DNA of 64,000 nucleotides from an uncultured Flavobacteriales bacterium (GCA_943788755.1 CALSRM010000003.1:1426001-1490000), one strand, 5' to 3'. Shown: positions 55,064 to 64,000, numbered from the stretch's first letter. Notes: generated from the letters alone by a model not told the origin. A program made the numbers and translations.

Positions 55064-57430
55064 TTGAGGGACTCGTTACAAAATATAAAGGAAGAGAAAC
55101 TGATAAGTCTAGAGGACTTAAAATGGATTTGGAGTGCTATAGTTAAGGGTTGGTATCTCTTTATATTAATGCCAGTTATTGTTGGTGCCGTTGGCTTTTT
55201 TTACTCCTATAGAATTACCCCAGAATATTCTGCCAAAATTCAAATTCTTTTGAAATCTAATGATGTCTACGATTACCAATCTTCCATACAGAAAAGTGTA
55301 GGATACGCTCAATCGTATACTGATATTAGAACCCAACAAAGAATTTTGAGTTCTTATGATTTGATTGAAAGAACGTTGTCTAAACTGGATTTCGACATTT
55401 CGTATTATATAGTAGGTCGCGTAAACACGAAAGAGTTTTTTGAGAATATGCCTTTCCATGTGGATATGGAGGTAATTAACAATGGGATTTATGAAATTCC
55501 AATTGAAATTAAAATAATTGATGAAGAAACTTTTGCATTAGAGTTTATGTTGAGAAATTCGAAAGTTATTCGACAGCATAAATTTAATGAAACTGTAATC
55601 ACAAATGAGTATATTATTGAGGTTGAAAGTAGTGATCGGATAAATAAGGCTTCAGTAGCTAACTTGGCTCACATTAATTACCGAATTAAAGCACATGCTA
55701 AAAGTTATTGGGTAGGCAGGATTATGTCAGGAATGACAATAAATAATTTAGAATATACAAGTATTTTGGACATTACGTTAACGGATGAAGTGCCACAGCG
55801 AGCAAAGATGTTCTTGGATACATTAGCACTGGAGTATATCGATTATACATTGACAAGTGAGTTTACGGTAAACGACAATACTTTAGAGTATATTAATAGA
55901 CAATTGGATGAGGTTGTGGAAGTGTTGGATTCAATCGAATTGGAGGTGGATAGTGTTCGAGAGGATAAAGGAATCTTAGATTTATCGAAAGAATCTTCTG
56001 CGTATTTTTCTCAAATGGTAACTGCTGAATCTATACTTAAAGGGTTGCAACTTGATTTGCAATCGATAGATAATTTGAAGAATTATATTATCAATACTAA
56101 GGAAGATAATCTTTTACCTCCTTCCTTTTATGTTTTAAAAAACGACGTGTATTTAGCTAAAGCTTTGAGTGAATTTTACAATGGTCAGATAGCTAGAGTA
56201 AATTTGAAGTATGATGTGAAAGAAGGACATATGGGTTTGGCTAAATTGGATGAGAAAATGAATCTCCAAAGAATAGATATTTTAACTTACATTGAAAATA
56301 CGAAAATAGCCATAGAAGAAAAAATTGAAGAAGTGAAATTACAATTGTATTATTATGAGGGCTTGGTGAAGAAAATTCCAAAATCACAAAGCGATATGTT
56401 ATCTATAGCGCGAAGAATGCAAGTAAACGAGAAACTGTATATGTATTTATTGGAGAAAAGAGCGAACACCTATATTGCAAAATCGGGTATTGTTCCGCAA
56501 ACAAAGGTGATTGAAAAGGCTCGAATTGGTGGTTTGGTGAGTAAAAATAAAGATTCCGTTTTATTGATGTTTGTGATTATTGGACTTGTGCTTGCAGGCG
56601 TTTTTTCTTTATTGAAATATTTATGGTACCACACTTTTGAAAATTCAAAAGAATTGGCTCAGAATACAAGCATTCCTTTATTAGGTAGCCTTCCTTTTGT
56701 AGGAGAGGAAGAGTTGAAATCGGGTGTGCTGCAATCATCTAAGTCGAATATCATTGAGGCGCTAAGAGGGATTCGTACATCTCTTAGCTACATGAATGTA
56801 AATGGTGAATCTAAAGTGCTTCTTGTTACATCCATTCATCCAGGAGAAGGTAAAACTTTTACCTCTAATAACTTGGCTTCTATTTATGCACGTTCCGGAA
56901 AGAAAGTTGTTTTAATTGATTTTGATTTGCATAAACCAAAAGTGCATAAGGTACTCAACTTGGATAACTCTATTGGAAGTTCGGTTTACTTATCAGGGAA
57001 TACAGCGATTGAGAATGTAGTACAAAAAGAGGTTGAAGAAAATTTAGATGTAATAACTAGTGGTCCGGTTCCTCCAAATGCATCTGAATTAATGTTGTCA
57101 AACCAGGTAGAAGAAATGTTTGAATATTTAAAAGAGAAGTATGATTATGTTTTTATTGACACTCCTCCAATTGGTTATATTAGTGATGGTGTCGTATTAT
57201 TAAAGCACGTGGATGCTTCCATTTTTGTTATGAATACCAAAATGGCCAATAAAAAAGGATTGAAGTATTTAGAAGAAATTGTAGAGAAAAGTCAATTAAC
57301 CAATAATGGAATTGTGTTAAATGGAGTTCGTTTGAAGCGTTGGAAATACTATTACGGGAAGTATGGCTATGGCTATGGCTATGGCTATCGGATATGGGTA
57401 CGGCTACGGTTACGGTGGAGATGGTTCTAA
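55064..57430 (+). CDS. wzc: Wzc-like polysaccharide co-polymerase/tyrosine kinase, 3' end frameshifted
   Basis: 788 residues as read. Start is TTG 55064, because the codon before it is a stop. Wzz domain with helix about 29-48, then a coiled-coil periplasmic region and a second helix near 505-525. The BY-kinase domain has Walker A TSIHPGEGKTFTSNNLA (near 590-605), A' VLIDFDLHKPK and B YVFIDTPPIGYISD. The normal tyrosine-rich tail starts at KYYYGKYGYGYG and turns into an Arg/Trp run because of one extra base (C at 57389). Deleting it restores GYGYGYGYGGDGSKGK with stop TAG at 57438-57440, 3 bases before the next ATG. It controls polymer length and export. Confidence 0.92.
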   Translation: MRDSLQNIKEEKLISLEDLKWIWSAIVKGWYLFILMPVIVGAVGFFYSYRITPEYSAKIQILLKSNDVYDYQSSIQKSVGYAQSYTDIRTQQRILSSYDLIERTLSKLDFDISYYIVGRVNTKEFFENMPFHVDMEVINNGIYEIPIEIKIIDEETFALEFMLRNSKVIRQHKFNETVITNEYIIEVESSDRINKASVANLAHINYRIKAHAKSYWVGRIMSGMTINNLEYTSILDITLTDEVPQRAKMFLDTLALEYIDYTLTSEFTVNDNTLEYINRQLDEVVEVLDSIELEVDSVREDKGILDLSKESSAYFSQMVTAESILKGLQLDLQSIDNLKNYIINTKEDNLLPPSFYVLKNDVYLAKALSEFYNGQIARVNLKYDVKEGHMGLAKLDEKMNLQRIDILTYIENTKIAIEEKIEEVKLQLYYYEGLVKKIPKSQSDMLSIARRMQVNEKLYMYLLEKRANTYIAKSGIVPQTKVIEKARIGGLVSKNKDSVLLMFVIIGLVLAGVFSLLKYLWYHTFENSKELAQNTSIPLLGSLPFVGEEELKSGVLQSSKSNIIEALRGIRTSLSYMNVNGESKVLLVTSIHPGEGKTFTSNNLASIYARSGKKVVLIDFDLHKPKVHKVLNLDNSIGSSVYLSGNTAIENVVQKEVEENLDVITSGPVPPNASELMLSNQVEEMFEYLKEKYDYVFIDTPPIGYISDGVVLLKHVDASIFVMNTKMANKKGLKYLEEIVEKSQLTNNGIVLNGVRLKRWKYYYGKYGYGYGYGYRIWVRLRLRWRWF
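57362..57388 (+). repeat. TATGGC hexanucleotide repeat coding for the Tyr-Gly tail of Wzc
   Basis: Four TATGGC units and a final TAT (57362-57388) encode Tyr-Gly repeats. A single C at 57389 directly after them breaks the frame. The unit length of six cannot itself change the frame. Confidence 0.8.
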
Positions 57431-57443
57431 AGGGAAATAGTTC

Positions 57444-58283
57444 ATGGGAAAGTGGGACAAGGAAATTACACCAAAGAAATCACTATTTGATTTAAATATA
57501 AATCAAATATGGAAATTTAGAGATTTACTGTTTTTATTTGTTTGGAGAGATTTTGTTTCGGTTTACAAGCAAACTATCTTAGGCCCATTGTGGTTTTTTA
57601 TACAACCTATTTTAACTTCAATCACTTTTACGATTATTTTTGGAAATTTTGCTCAAATTTCGACAGATGGGATGCCTAAAATAATATTCTACATGGCAGG
57701 CATTACTATGTGGAATTATTTTGCTGATTGCCTAAATAAAACCTCTAACACTTTTGTCGTAAACCAAGGATTGTTTGGTAAGGTTTATTTCCCAAGGTTA
57801 ATTGTTCCGCTTTCTATTATTGTTACCAACCTTTTAAAGTTTGGAATCCAAATAATCCTTTTTATTGTGTTTTGGACTTATTTTTATGTAACGACTGATA
57901 CAATGCAGCCTAACTGGTATATACTTATTTTTCCTCTGTTAATTATTATTATGGCAGCTTTAGGACTAGGGTTTGGTATGGTGATTTCTGCTTTAACTAC
58001 CAAGTATCGTGATTTAACGTTTTTAATCGGATTTGGGGTTCAATTATTAATGTATGGATCTCCAGTTATCTATCCAATATCAACTGTCCCGGAAAAATAC
58101 CAATGGATTATTAAGTTAAATCCGATGACCAGTATAATAGACACGTTTAAACATGCATTTATGGGAACTGGTTCGTTTGATGGATACAACCTCTTGTACA
58201 GCGGTGTTTTTGCAATATGTATTTTAATGTTGGGATTAGTAGTGTTTAATAAGGTAGAGAAATCATTTATTGATACGGTTTAA
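57444..58283 (+). CDS. wzm: Polysaccharide ABC exporter permease
   Basis: 279 residues with six membrane helices, the ABC-2 permease of a Wzm/Wzt exporter. Motifs: FVWRDFVSVYKQTILGPLWFFIQPILTS near the start (the usual RDxxxRYRxSxLGxxW-like box), FFGIHPIV-type PVIYPISTVP near the third periplasmic loop, and a C-terminal VFNKVEKSFIDTV. It exports a lipid-linked polymer across the cytoplasmic membrane. It follows wzc by 3 bases in the restored frame and precedes wzt by 3 bases. Confidence 0.93.
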   Translation: MGKWDKEITPKKSLFDLNINQIWKFRDLLFLFVWRDFVSVYKQTILGPLWFFIQPILTSITFTIIFGNFAQISTDGMPKIIFYMAGITMWNYFADCLNKTSNTFVVNQGLFGKVYFPRLIVPLSIIVTNLLKFGIQIILFIVFWTYFYVTTDTMQPNWYILIFPLLIIIMAALGLGFGMVISALTTKYRDLTFLIGFGVQLLMYGSPVIYPISTVPEKYQWIIKLNPMTSIIDTFKHAFMGTGSFDGYNLLYSGVFAICILMLGLVVFNKVEKSFIDTV

Positions 58284-58286
58284 AAG

Positions 58287-59567
58287 ATGAGTGAAGTAGT
58301 TTTAAAAATAGAGAATGTTTCTAAACAGTACCGATTAGGACTTGTTGGAACAGGTACTTTGGGTCATGATTTAAAACGATGGTGGTATTTGGTGCGGGGT
58401 AAAGATGACCCTTATTTGGAGATTAGCGAAGTAAATGATACAGAGGTAAAAGGGGGCCAATATGTTAATGCGTTGGCAGCTATTAACCTTGAAATAAAAA
58501 AAGGAGAAGTTGTAGGGATTATTGGTGAAAATGGAGCGGGTAAATCCACTTTATTAAAATTATTGTCCGAAGTCACCAATCCCACAACGGGTTCAATAAA
58601 AGTTAAGGGGAAAATTGCTGCGTTATTGGAAGTCGGTACGGGCTTTCACCCAGAGCTTACAGGTAGAGAAAATATATTCTTAAATGGGGCTATTTTAGGA
58701 ATGAATAAAAAGGAAATTGACTCAAGAATCGAAGAAATAATTGATTTTTCTGGAGTTGCTAAATATATTGATACGCCAGTAAAGCGATATTCAAGTGGTA
58801 TGAAAGTCCGATTAGGATTTGCTGTTGCAGCTCATTTAGAACCAGATATTTTGATTGTGGATGAAGTATTAGCCGTTGGGGATGCTGAATTTCAATCTAA
58901 AAGTATTGGGAAGATGAAAGATGTTGCATCCGAGGGTAGGACTGTTTTGTTCGTTAGCCACAATATTGTGTCAATTAAATCTCTATGTGATAGAGTTATT
59001 GTCCTGGATAAAGGAGAGGTTGTGTGTAGAGGAGGAGTTGATGAAGCAGTTTCCTATTATTTAAACTCTGCGAAGGAAAGTATCGCTATTCCATTATGTG
59101 ATAGAGAGGATAGGCAAGGAAATGGTAAAATTAAAATTACAGATTGTTATTTTATTGATGATGCAGGAATGAAATCTAAGGAACTAATCTCAGGTTTATC
59201 TGGAAAGCTGATATTAGAGTATGAGAAAAGTGGACAGCTGAACCCTCAAGATCTGTTTGTAGGAGTGAATTTTTTTGATGAAAATGATATTGTTCAAACT
59301 GTTATAGCCAATGACGAACTTGGAGTAAAATTTGATGAAATTGACAATAAGGGGTTTTTTACAATTGAGTTTGAAAAGTTAGCTTTTCGAGCGGGTAGAT
59401 ATCATTATTCTCTTTTTATCAGTGAAAAGCTTAACAATTCTGCAGAACACGTCAAACTAGATGTTATTCAGAATGCTGGGGAATTTTTAGTTGCTCAAGG
59501 AGATTTTTGGGGAGTAGGAAATGTTAATCGACCTAAAGGGTTTATTATGGATGTTAAAATGTATTAG
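58287..59567 (+). CDS. wzt: Polysaccharide ABC exporter ATPase with C-terminal carbohydrate-binding domain
   Basis: 426 residues. The ATPase part (about 1-250) carries Walker A GIIGENGAGKSTLLKLLS, the ABC signature YSSGMKVRLGFAVA, Walker B ILIVDEVLAVGD and the H-loop VLFVSHN. The extra C-terminal 150 residues (about 275-426) match the Wzt_C beta-sandwich that recognises the capped end of the polymer. So export length or capping may be controlled here. It pairs with the upstream wzm. The next gene follows in 14 bases. Confidence 0.94.
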   Translation: MSEVVLKIENVSKQYRLGLVGTGTLGHDLKRWWYLVRGKDDPYLEISEVNDTEVKGGQYVNALAAINLEIKKGEVVGIIGENGAGKSTLLKLLSEVTNPTTGSIKVKGKIAALLEVGTGFHPELTGRENIFLNGAILGMNKKEIDSRIEEIIDFSGVAKYIDTPVKRYSSGMKVRLGFAVAAHLEPDILIVDEVLAVGDAEFQSKSIGKMKDVASEGRTVLFVSHNIVSIKSLCDRVIVLDKGEVVCRGGVDEAVSYYLNSAKESIAIPLCDREDRQGNGKIKITDCYFIDDAGMKSKELISGLSGKLILEYEKSGQLNPQDLFVGVNFFDENDIVQTVIANDELGVKFDEIDNKGFFTIEFEKLAFRAGRYHYSLFISEKLNNSAEHVKLDVIQNAGEFLVAQGDFWGVGNVNRPKGFIMDVKMY

Positions 59568-59581
59568 CGTATCATAAGTTT

Positions 59582-60337
59582 ATGGGAGAACTGGTTAAAA
59601 TATCTATTTATGGAGACTCTTTAGCTTTACCGCGAAAAGGAGTAGTAAAGTATAAAGAACGCTATTTTTTTCTAGTTCAAGAATGGTTTAAAAAAAATCA
59701 TAACACAGGAAGTTTTCAATTGATTGATAGAGCTAAAGGAGCAGCGACTGTTATCGAGATATTAAAAGCTTATGAGCATGATGAGGGATATTTTGAATTT
59801 CCAAGGGATGTAGTAATGTTTCATTTTGGGGTGGTAGATTGCGCTCCAAGACCTATAAATGAGAGTAAAAGACAGAAAATATCTAAATTACCTTCATTTT
59901 TTAAGAAAATTGTAATTCGTTATTTGCATAATAATAGGAGTAAAATTATAAAAAAGGGGAAAGAATATGTAAAAACTGAAAAAGATGTTTTTCTAAAAGA
60001 AACTAGTAAATTATTAGAAAAGGCTTCTAAAGACTATAAGAAAGTATATGTAATAAATATTTCCCCTACTAATACTGACACCGAGGTTCATTCTCCAGGG
60101 TTAACAAAGAACATTAAGATTTATAATGAAATACTAAAACAGACCGTTAATGCTTTAAGAGCGAAGAGCGTTTATTTAATAGATATTAATAAATATATAT
60201 CAGAACGCTTTGAAAAAATAGATGAATATATTTTAAAAGAGGATGGACATCATATTACTCCACTAACAAATTCTGTAATCGCTAAAATGATAATTGAAAT
60301 AGAATTGGGCAATATGGTAACACAATTTGGAAAATAA
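59582..60337 (+). CDS. SGNH/GDSL-type esterase-like protein of the polysaccharide cluster
   Basis: 251 residues without a signal peptide. Block I GDSL is seen as KISIYGDSLALP (nucleophile Ser13 in the GDS motif) near the N-terminus. HFGVVDCAPRP fits block III in a loose form, and EDGHHITPLTN gives the Asp and His of block V. It may add or remove an O-acetyl group on a sugar or its precursor, in the cytoplasm. The middle is Lys-rich and helical. It is probably part of the modification step of the exported polymer. Confidence 0.75.
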   Translation: MGELVKISIYGDSLALPRKGVVKYKERYFFLVQEWFKKNHNTGSFQLIDRAKGAATVIEILKAYEHDEGYFEFPRDVVMFHFGVVDCAPRPINESKRQKISKLPSFFKKIVIRYLHNNRSKIIKKGKEYVKTEKDVFLKETSKLLEKASKDYKKVYVINISPTNTDTEVHSPGLTKNIKIYNEILKQTVNALRAKSVYLIDINKYISERFEKIDEYILKEDGHHITPLTNSVIAKMIIEIELGNMVTQFGK

Positions 60338-60341
60338 AGGC

Positions 60342-60548
60342 ATGTGTCAGATCAGTGTCTCAATAATTGTTAGAAAAATTGAAGCCTTTGATATCATGAA
60401 TTTCATCAATTTTTTCATTGAAGAATATTCTGAAAAAATAGTAGTTCTGGGAAATATATTTCTGACATATTATTTCGGAAATAATGACAAAGAAGAGTAT
60501 GTCAGATATAATAATTCTCTCAATTGTTTATCATTAAAGCCAGTTTAA
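60342..60548 (+). CDS. Small hypothetical gene in the polysaccharide cluster
   Basis: 68 residues from ATG 60342. A frame from TTG 60327 would overlap the previous gene. It has no signal peptide and no clear domain; the middle has FINFFIEEYSEKIVVLGNIFLTYYFG, a mixed hydrophobic stretch. It fits between its neighbours with 4 and 1 bases, so it looks like a real small gene or a shortened remnant of one. I do not recognise it. Confidence 0.5.
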   Translation: MCQISVSIIVRKIEAFDIMNFINFFIEEYSEKIVVLGNIFLTYYFGNNDKEEYVRYNNSLNCLSLKPV

Positions 60549-60549
60549 A

Positions 60550-61998
60550 ATGCATATTCAGGAAAAAATTAGAGTGATTAATCAAATAGAAGCCAAGGGG
60601 TTTGATGAGTTTACTTTTGATGAGGTCAATTGGTGGCCCTTAATTCGAATATATTTGTTTGAGAATCATAATATTAATGATTCGCGAGAATCTTCGAAAA
60701 ACGACTTAAAAAAATCATCGAAAATTGAATTAGGATATTTTAAGAGAGTGCTTTGGGATTTAAGGGTGTTGAAAGGAATCTTCTATAAAAAAAAGAAATT
60801 AAACGTAGCTGGTAGCCAAATTTATAAAAAGTGCGATTATGCGTTTGTATCCAATTCAAATAATTATAAATTGAATTTTGAAAAAAAATGGATAAATAGA
60901 TATATCGACCCGTTATTTATTGAAACTAAAGAGAAAAAAAATCTTTTTATTCGTGGTACAAAATATATTGATAACGAGTATGTGGTGAATTCAGCACAGA
61001 GTATTGATTACCTGGAGCAAAAGCTACTTTTTAAAAAGCAATACAATTTATTGTTGAGAACAGTTTTCTTTTTAAAGGAAAGAGAGAAATATTCTGTATT
61101 AAATATTGAAAGAATTACTGAAATTATTAAGTATTTAAAAGAATATTCAGAGTTGAATAACTTTAATTTTAATAAACTCTCTGATTGGATTGACATTGCG
61201 ATTTACCATTCTGAAATTGCGACTATATTGTTTGGGAAGGTTACACCAAGTGTCTTTATTCAATATTGCTATTATTTCCCAATGCAATTTGGCTATAATT
61301 TAGCTGCGTCAAGTATGAAAATCATCTCCGTTGATTACCAACATGGGAATCAAAATAAATGGCATTATGGTTATGGGTCCTGGAAAAATGTGCCTAATAA
61401 TGGGTTTTCTATTTTGCCGAATGAGTTTTGGGTCTATTCAGAGAGGGAAAAAAATAATTTATTAAAAGGATTTAAAAGCACACCTCATGAGGTATTGGTT
61501 AAAGGGAATTATTGGTTTAATTACTGGAGGGGTTACAAATTAAATAATGACAAATTGAACTGGGTACTTGATAAAAAAAGTGAAGGAAAAAAGGTGATAT
61601 TATTTACAGTATCAAGTTATCTTTTGGACCGTGATAACTTTTTTTGGGAGTACTTAAAAACATCTCAAGATGAAAAAACATTCTGGTTGTTTAGGTTGCA
61701 CCCAGCATACCTTAATCTTGAAGATGATTTGAAATTGATATTGAAAGAATGTGGAGTAAGTTTTTATAACATTAAAGAAGCAACAAATGTTGAACTTTAT
61801 GATTTATTGAATATTATCGATTTACATATTACACAAAACTCTTCGGTTGCTGAAGAAGCGTTAAGTTTTGGTCTAAAAACAATAATTTTAGAGCAGGAGT
61901 GGAGTCTTTACTTTGAAGATTATTTGAATGAGGGAAAAATGGTAATGCCTAAATCAGTTAAGGAATTTTCAGAGATATTGAATTTATATACTGATTAG
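60550..61998 (+). CDS. Capsule/surface carbohydrate transferase (GT-B-like)
   Basis: 482 residues, no membrane helix. The C-terminal half (about 265-480) looks like a GT-B sugar or phosphate-sugar transferase domain with DYQHGNQNKWHYGYGS, GNYWFNYWRG, FWLFRLHPAYLNLEDDL and the end-binding block IDLHITQNSSVAEEALSFGLKTI. The family is seen in capsular and O-antigen clusters. It acts in the cytoplasm, possibly attaching an acidic sugar; the donor cannot be told. The N-terminal half is Lys-rich and unfamiliar. Confidence 0.75.
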   Translation: MHIQEKIRVINQIEAKGFDEFTFDEVNWWPLIRIYLFENHNINDSRESSKNDLKKSSKIELGYFKRVLWDLRVLKGIFYKKKKLNVAGSQIYKKCDYAFVSNSNNYKLNFEKKWINRYIDPLFIETKEKKNLFIRGTKYIDNEYVVNSAQSIDYLEQKLLFKKQYNLLLRTVFFLKEREKYSVLNIERITEIIKYLKEYSELNNFNFNKLSDWIDIAIYHSEIATILFGKVTPSVFIQYCYYFPMQFGYNLAASSMKIISVDYQHGNQNKWHYGYGSWKNVPNNGFSILPNEFWVYSEREKNNLLKGFKSTPHEVLVKGNYWFNYWRGYKLNNDKLNWVLDKKSEGKKVILFTVSSYLLDRDNFFWEYLKTSQDEKTFWLFRLHPAYLNLEDDLKLILKECGVSFYNIKEATNVELYDLLNIIDLHITQNSSVAEEALSFGLKTIILEQEWSLYFEDYLNEGKMVMPKSVKEFSEILNLYTD

Positions 61999-62055
61999 TT
62001 GATAAAAAAATAAAAAGGAGTTGTAAGTTAGTGATCTATTAAAAACATACCGAAA

Positions 62056-63072
62056 ATGTTAGATTTAAATGGTAAGTCTGTTTTGATAACTGGAGGGACG
62101 GGTTCTCTTGGTAAAGCACTTACAAAAAGAATATTTAAAGAGTATCCAGAAGTAAAAAGGTTGGTTATTTTTTCAAGAGATGAGCAAAAACAATTTGTAA
62201 TGGCTCAAGAATTCCCACATGAAAAGTACCCTGCAGTTCGATTTTTTATTGGAGACGTTAGAGATAAGGATAGGTTGGTTAGAGCTTTTCAAGGGGTTGA
62301 TTATGTTATCCACGCAGCAGCAATGAAACATGTTCATTTAGCAGAATACAATCCATCTGAATGCATAAAAACCAATGTTAATGGAGCGGAGAACGTAATT
62401 CATGCTAGTTTAGAAACGAAGGTTTCAAGGGTAGTGGCACTGTCAACAGATAAGGCATGTGCCCCAATAAACCTTTATGGCGCAACAAAATTAACTTCAG
62501 ATAAATTATTTGTTGCTGCCAATAATATCAAAGGATGGTCTGATATTAAGTTTTCGGTTGTGAGGTATGGAAATGTGATGGGTTCAAACGGCTCTGTTAT
62601 TCCTTTTTTTATGAATAAACGTAAAGAAGGTTTTTTACCAATTACAGATCCTAGTATGACTCGCTTCAATATACCTCTTGAGGGAGGTGTTGATATGGTT
62701 CTATATGCTTTAGACAATGCATGGGGAGGTGAAATATTCGTTCCAAAAATAGCATCTTATAAAATAGGGGATGTGGCAAAAGCGATAGCTCCTAATATTG
62801 AGCATAAAATTATAGGAATTAGACCAGGTGAAAAAATACATGAAGAAATGATTACGCACTCTGACTCTTTCAACACGTATGATATGGGGAAATATTATGC
62901 AATACTGCCTACCATTCCCAACTGGAGCGTTGATAAATACGTGTCCGAATTTTCAGCAACTAAGGTAGAAGAAGGATTTGAATATAATTCCAACGAAAAT
63001 ACCGAATGGGAAACACCTGAATCTTTAAGAGAATTGATAAAAATACATGTAGACCCTTCATTTGAAGTTTAA
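62056..63072 (+). CDS. pseB: UDP-N-acetylglucosamine 4,6-dehydratase (inverting)
   Basis: 338 residues. The first step to pseudaminic acid: UDP-GlcNAc to the 4-keto-6-deoxy-beta-L-arabino-hexos-4-ulose. NAD(P)-binding motif LITGGTGSLGKALTKRIF at residue 8. The catalytic set shows ALSTDKACAPINLYGATKLTSDKL (Asp-Lys pair and Tyr-x3-Lys). FSVVRYGNVMGSNGSVIPFF and the C-terminal EMITHSDSFNTYDMGKYYAILP confirm PseB. It overlaps the pseC start by one base. The preceding gap of 57 bases has an AAAAAGGAG stretch but no clear promoter. Confidence 0.95.
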   Translation: MLDLNGKSVLITGGTGSLGKALTKRIFKEYPEVKRLVIFSRDEQKQFVMAQEFPHEKYPAVRFFIGDVRDKDRLVRAFQGVDYVIHAAAMKHVHLAEYNPSECIKTNVNGAENVIHASLETKVSRVVALSTDKACAPINLYGATKLTSDKLFVAANNIKGWSDIKFSVVRYGNVMGSNGSVIPFFMNKRKEGFLPITDPSMTRFNIPLEGGVDMVLYALDNAWGGEIFVPKIASYKIGDVAKAIAPNIEHKIIGIRPGEKIHEEMITHSDSFNTYDMGKYYAILPTIPNWSVDKYVSEFSATKVEEGFEYNSNENTEWETPESLRELIKIHVDPSFEV

Positions 63073-64000
63073 TGGGGAAAAAGATAATACCATACGGGAA
63101 ACAGAATATTGAACAAGACGAAATAGATGCCGTTATTAAAACGTTACAGTCTGATTTCTTAACACAAGGGCCCAAAGTTAGAGAGTTTGAAGAAAAGTTT
63201 GCAGAATACGTGGGTGCCAAATATGCAGTTGGAGTTAGCAATGCTACTGCCGGATTACACATTTCTGTGCTCGCTTTAGGTTTAAAAAAAGGTGAAAGAG
63301 TGATAACGACTCCTATAACATTTGCGGCTACAGCTAATTGCGTTAAATATGCAGGGGGAGAGGTTTGGTTTGCTGATATTGACCCAAATACTTATTTATT
63401 AGATTTAAAATCTGTAGAACAACTCATATTATCTCAGCCAGTGGGTTTTTTTAAGGGAATTATCCCCGTTGATTTTGCGGGACTCCCAATTAACTTAGAA
63501 CAATTCAAAATACTAGCAAAGAAACATAACCTTTGGATAATTGAAGATGCATGTCATGCACCTGGTGGCCACTTTACTGATTCATCAAATAATATACAAA
63601 AATGTGGTAATGGGAATTTTGCTGAATTAGCTGTTTTTTCGTTTCACCCTGTCAAGCATATTGCATGTGGCGAAGGAGGTATGGTTACTACCAATTCTGA
63701 AGACTTATATAATAAGTTGCTTAGCCTTAGGTCTCATGGTATCACTAAAGAGAACATGGGCGAAAATCACGGCGGATGGTATTACGAAATGCAAGAACTA
63801 GGCTTTAATTATCGACTAACAGATATTCAATCAGCTTTAGGTATAACACAGCTAAAAAAAAATATTAGCGGTGTAAACAGAAGAAATGAAATAGCAGCCA
63901 TTTATAAAAAAGCTTTTAAAGGAAAAGTGACGTTTCAAGGCTTACTTGAAAATGATTTAAATGCGCATCATTTATTTGTGATTGAAGTTAACAACAGAAA
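63072..64000 (+). CDS. pseC: UDP-4-amino-4,6-dideoxy-N-acetyl-beta-L-altrosamine transaminase (partial)
   Basis: 309 residues before the window edge; the full protein is about 380. PLP-dependent DegT/DnrJ-type aminotransferase. The internal aldimine lysine is in FSFHPVKHIACGEGGMVTT. Other motifs: GVSNATAGLHISVLALGL, TTPITFAATANCVKYAGG and FNYRLTDIQSALGITQL. It takes the product of PseB and adds the 4-amino group from glutamate. Start ATG 63072 overlaps the pseB stop by one base (TAATG). The pathway to pseudaminic acid probably goes on beyond the window. Confidence 0.94.
   Translation, partial: MGKKIIPYGKQNIEQDEIDAVIKTLQSDFLTQGPKVREFEEKFAEYVGAKYAVGVSNATAGLHISVLALGLKKGERVITTPITFAATANCVKYAGGEVWFADIDPNTYLLDLKSVEQLILSQPVGFFKGIIPVDFAGLPINLEQFKILAKKHNLWIIEDACHAPGGHFTDSSNNIQKCGNGNFAELAVFSFHPVKHIACGEGGMVTTNSEDLYNKLLSLRSHGITKENMGENHGGWYYEMQELGFNYRLTDIQSALGITQLKKNISGVNRRNEIAAIYKKAFKGKVTFQGLLENDLNAHHLFVIEVNNR

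Noticed and set aside
57362-57388. Hexanucleotide repeat as a phase-variation switch
   Set aside because: A repeat unit of six bases leaves the frame unchanged; the break is due to a single base after it.

Overview
The window is a low-GC chromosome segment of a Bacteroidota bacterium, most likely Flavobacteriales. Four things point there. The promoters have the form TTG-N17..22-TAnnTTTG and lack E. coli-like boxes. One secreted protease carries a type IX secretion sorting tail. There is an S46 dipeptidyl-peptidase, a Bacteroidetes-style LptD, and a flavobacterial exosortase (XrtF) locus. Genes are dense on both strands, no gap exceeds 300 bases, and I saw no tRNA, rRNA, CRISPR array, insertion sequence or prophage.

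Region by region. 1-8000: a 7TM/secreted fragment, a membrane-bound SpoIIE-type phosphatase, an RNA methyltransferase, a membrane protein, an S46 peptidase of predicted DPP11 specificity with a TPR tail, and two paralogous membrane proteins. 8000-13100: panB, a pseudouridine synthase, gdhA with a clear terminator, meaB and an acetyltransferase. 13100-18200: a DoxX/MauE-thioredoxin fusion with a Cys-rich mini-lipoprotein, a MORN protein and a lipoprotein that are both frameshifted, a type IX-secreted subtilase and an FAH hydrolase. 18200-24200: an exonuclease, two TPR/PD40 proteins (one with an OmpA-like tail) and a dehydrogenase E2 subunit. 24200-33000: a frameshifted glycosyltransferase, an OsmC protein, recR, a PLP decarboxylase, a Na+/solute symporter, a PKD lipoprotein, pyrD and a TlpA-like redoxin. 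33100-46130: envelope biogenesis, namely a GT2-PAP2-GT39 glycosylation operon, a Kunitz-like secreted protein, ridA, lptD, an amidase, an MCE protein, two Hdr-like Fe-S proteins and an LptA/OstA-like protein. 46270-53400: purA, a STAS protein, a Fur-family regulator, RSH (ppGpp), fumarylacetoacetase and glyA. 53500-54830: the exosortase operon with its own tiny PID-CTERM substrate. 55000-64000: a surface polysaccharide cluster (wzc, wzm, wzt, an SGNH esterase, a small unknown gene, a capsule-type transferase, pseB and the start of pseC), so pseudaminic acid or a similar sugar is probably part of the exported polymer.

The points most worth a second look are these. (1) The compact three-gene exosortase F operon encodes its own candidate substrate, a 74-residue Gly/Pro/Ala protein with a CWPPPC motif, directly beside a polysaccharide export locus. 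(2) A Kunitz/BPTI-like secreted protein is present in a bacterium. (3) Five reading-frame breaks are each repaired by deleting one base, and one of them disrupts the tyrosine-rich autophosphorylation tail of Wzc; these are either assembly errors or genuine decay. (4) Several genes have the -7 box only 4-6 bases before the ATG, which implies leaderless or near-leaderless mRNAs.

Start codons were re-chosen throughout. Several of the longest open frames begin at a TTG that lies upstream of, or inside, a promoter box, and in those cases the downstream ATG or GTG is given.
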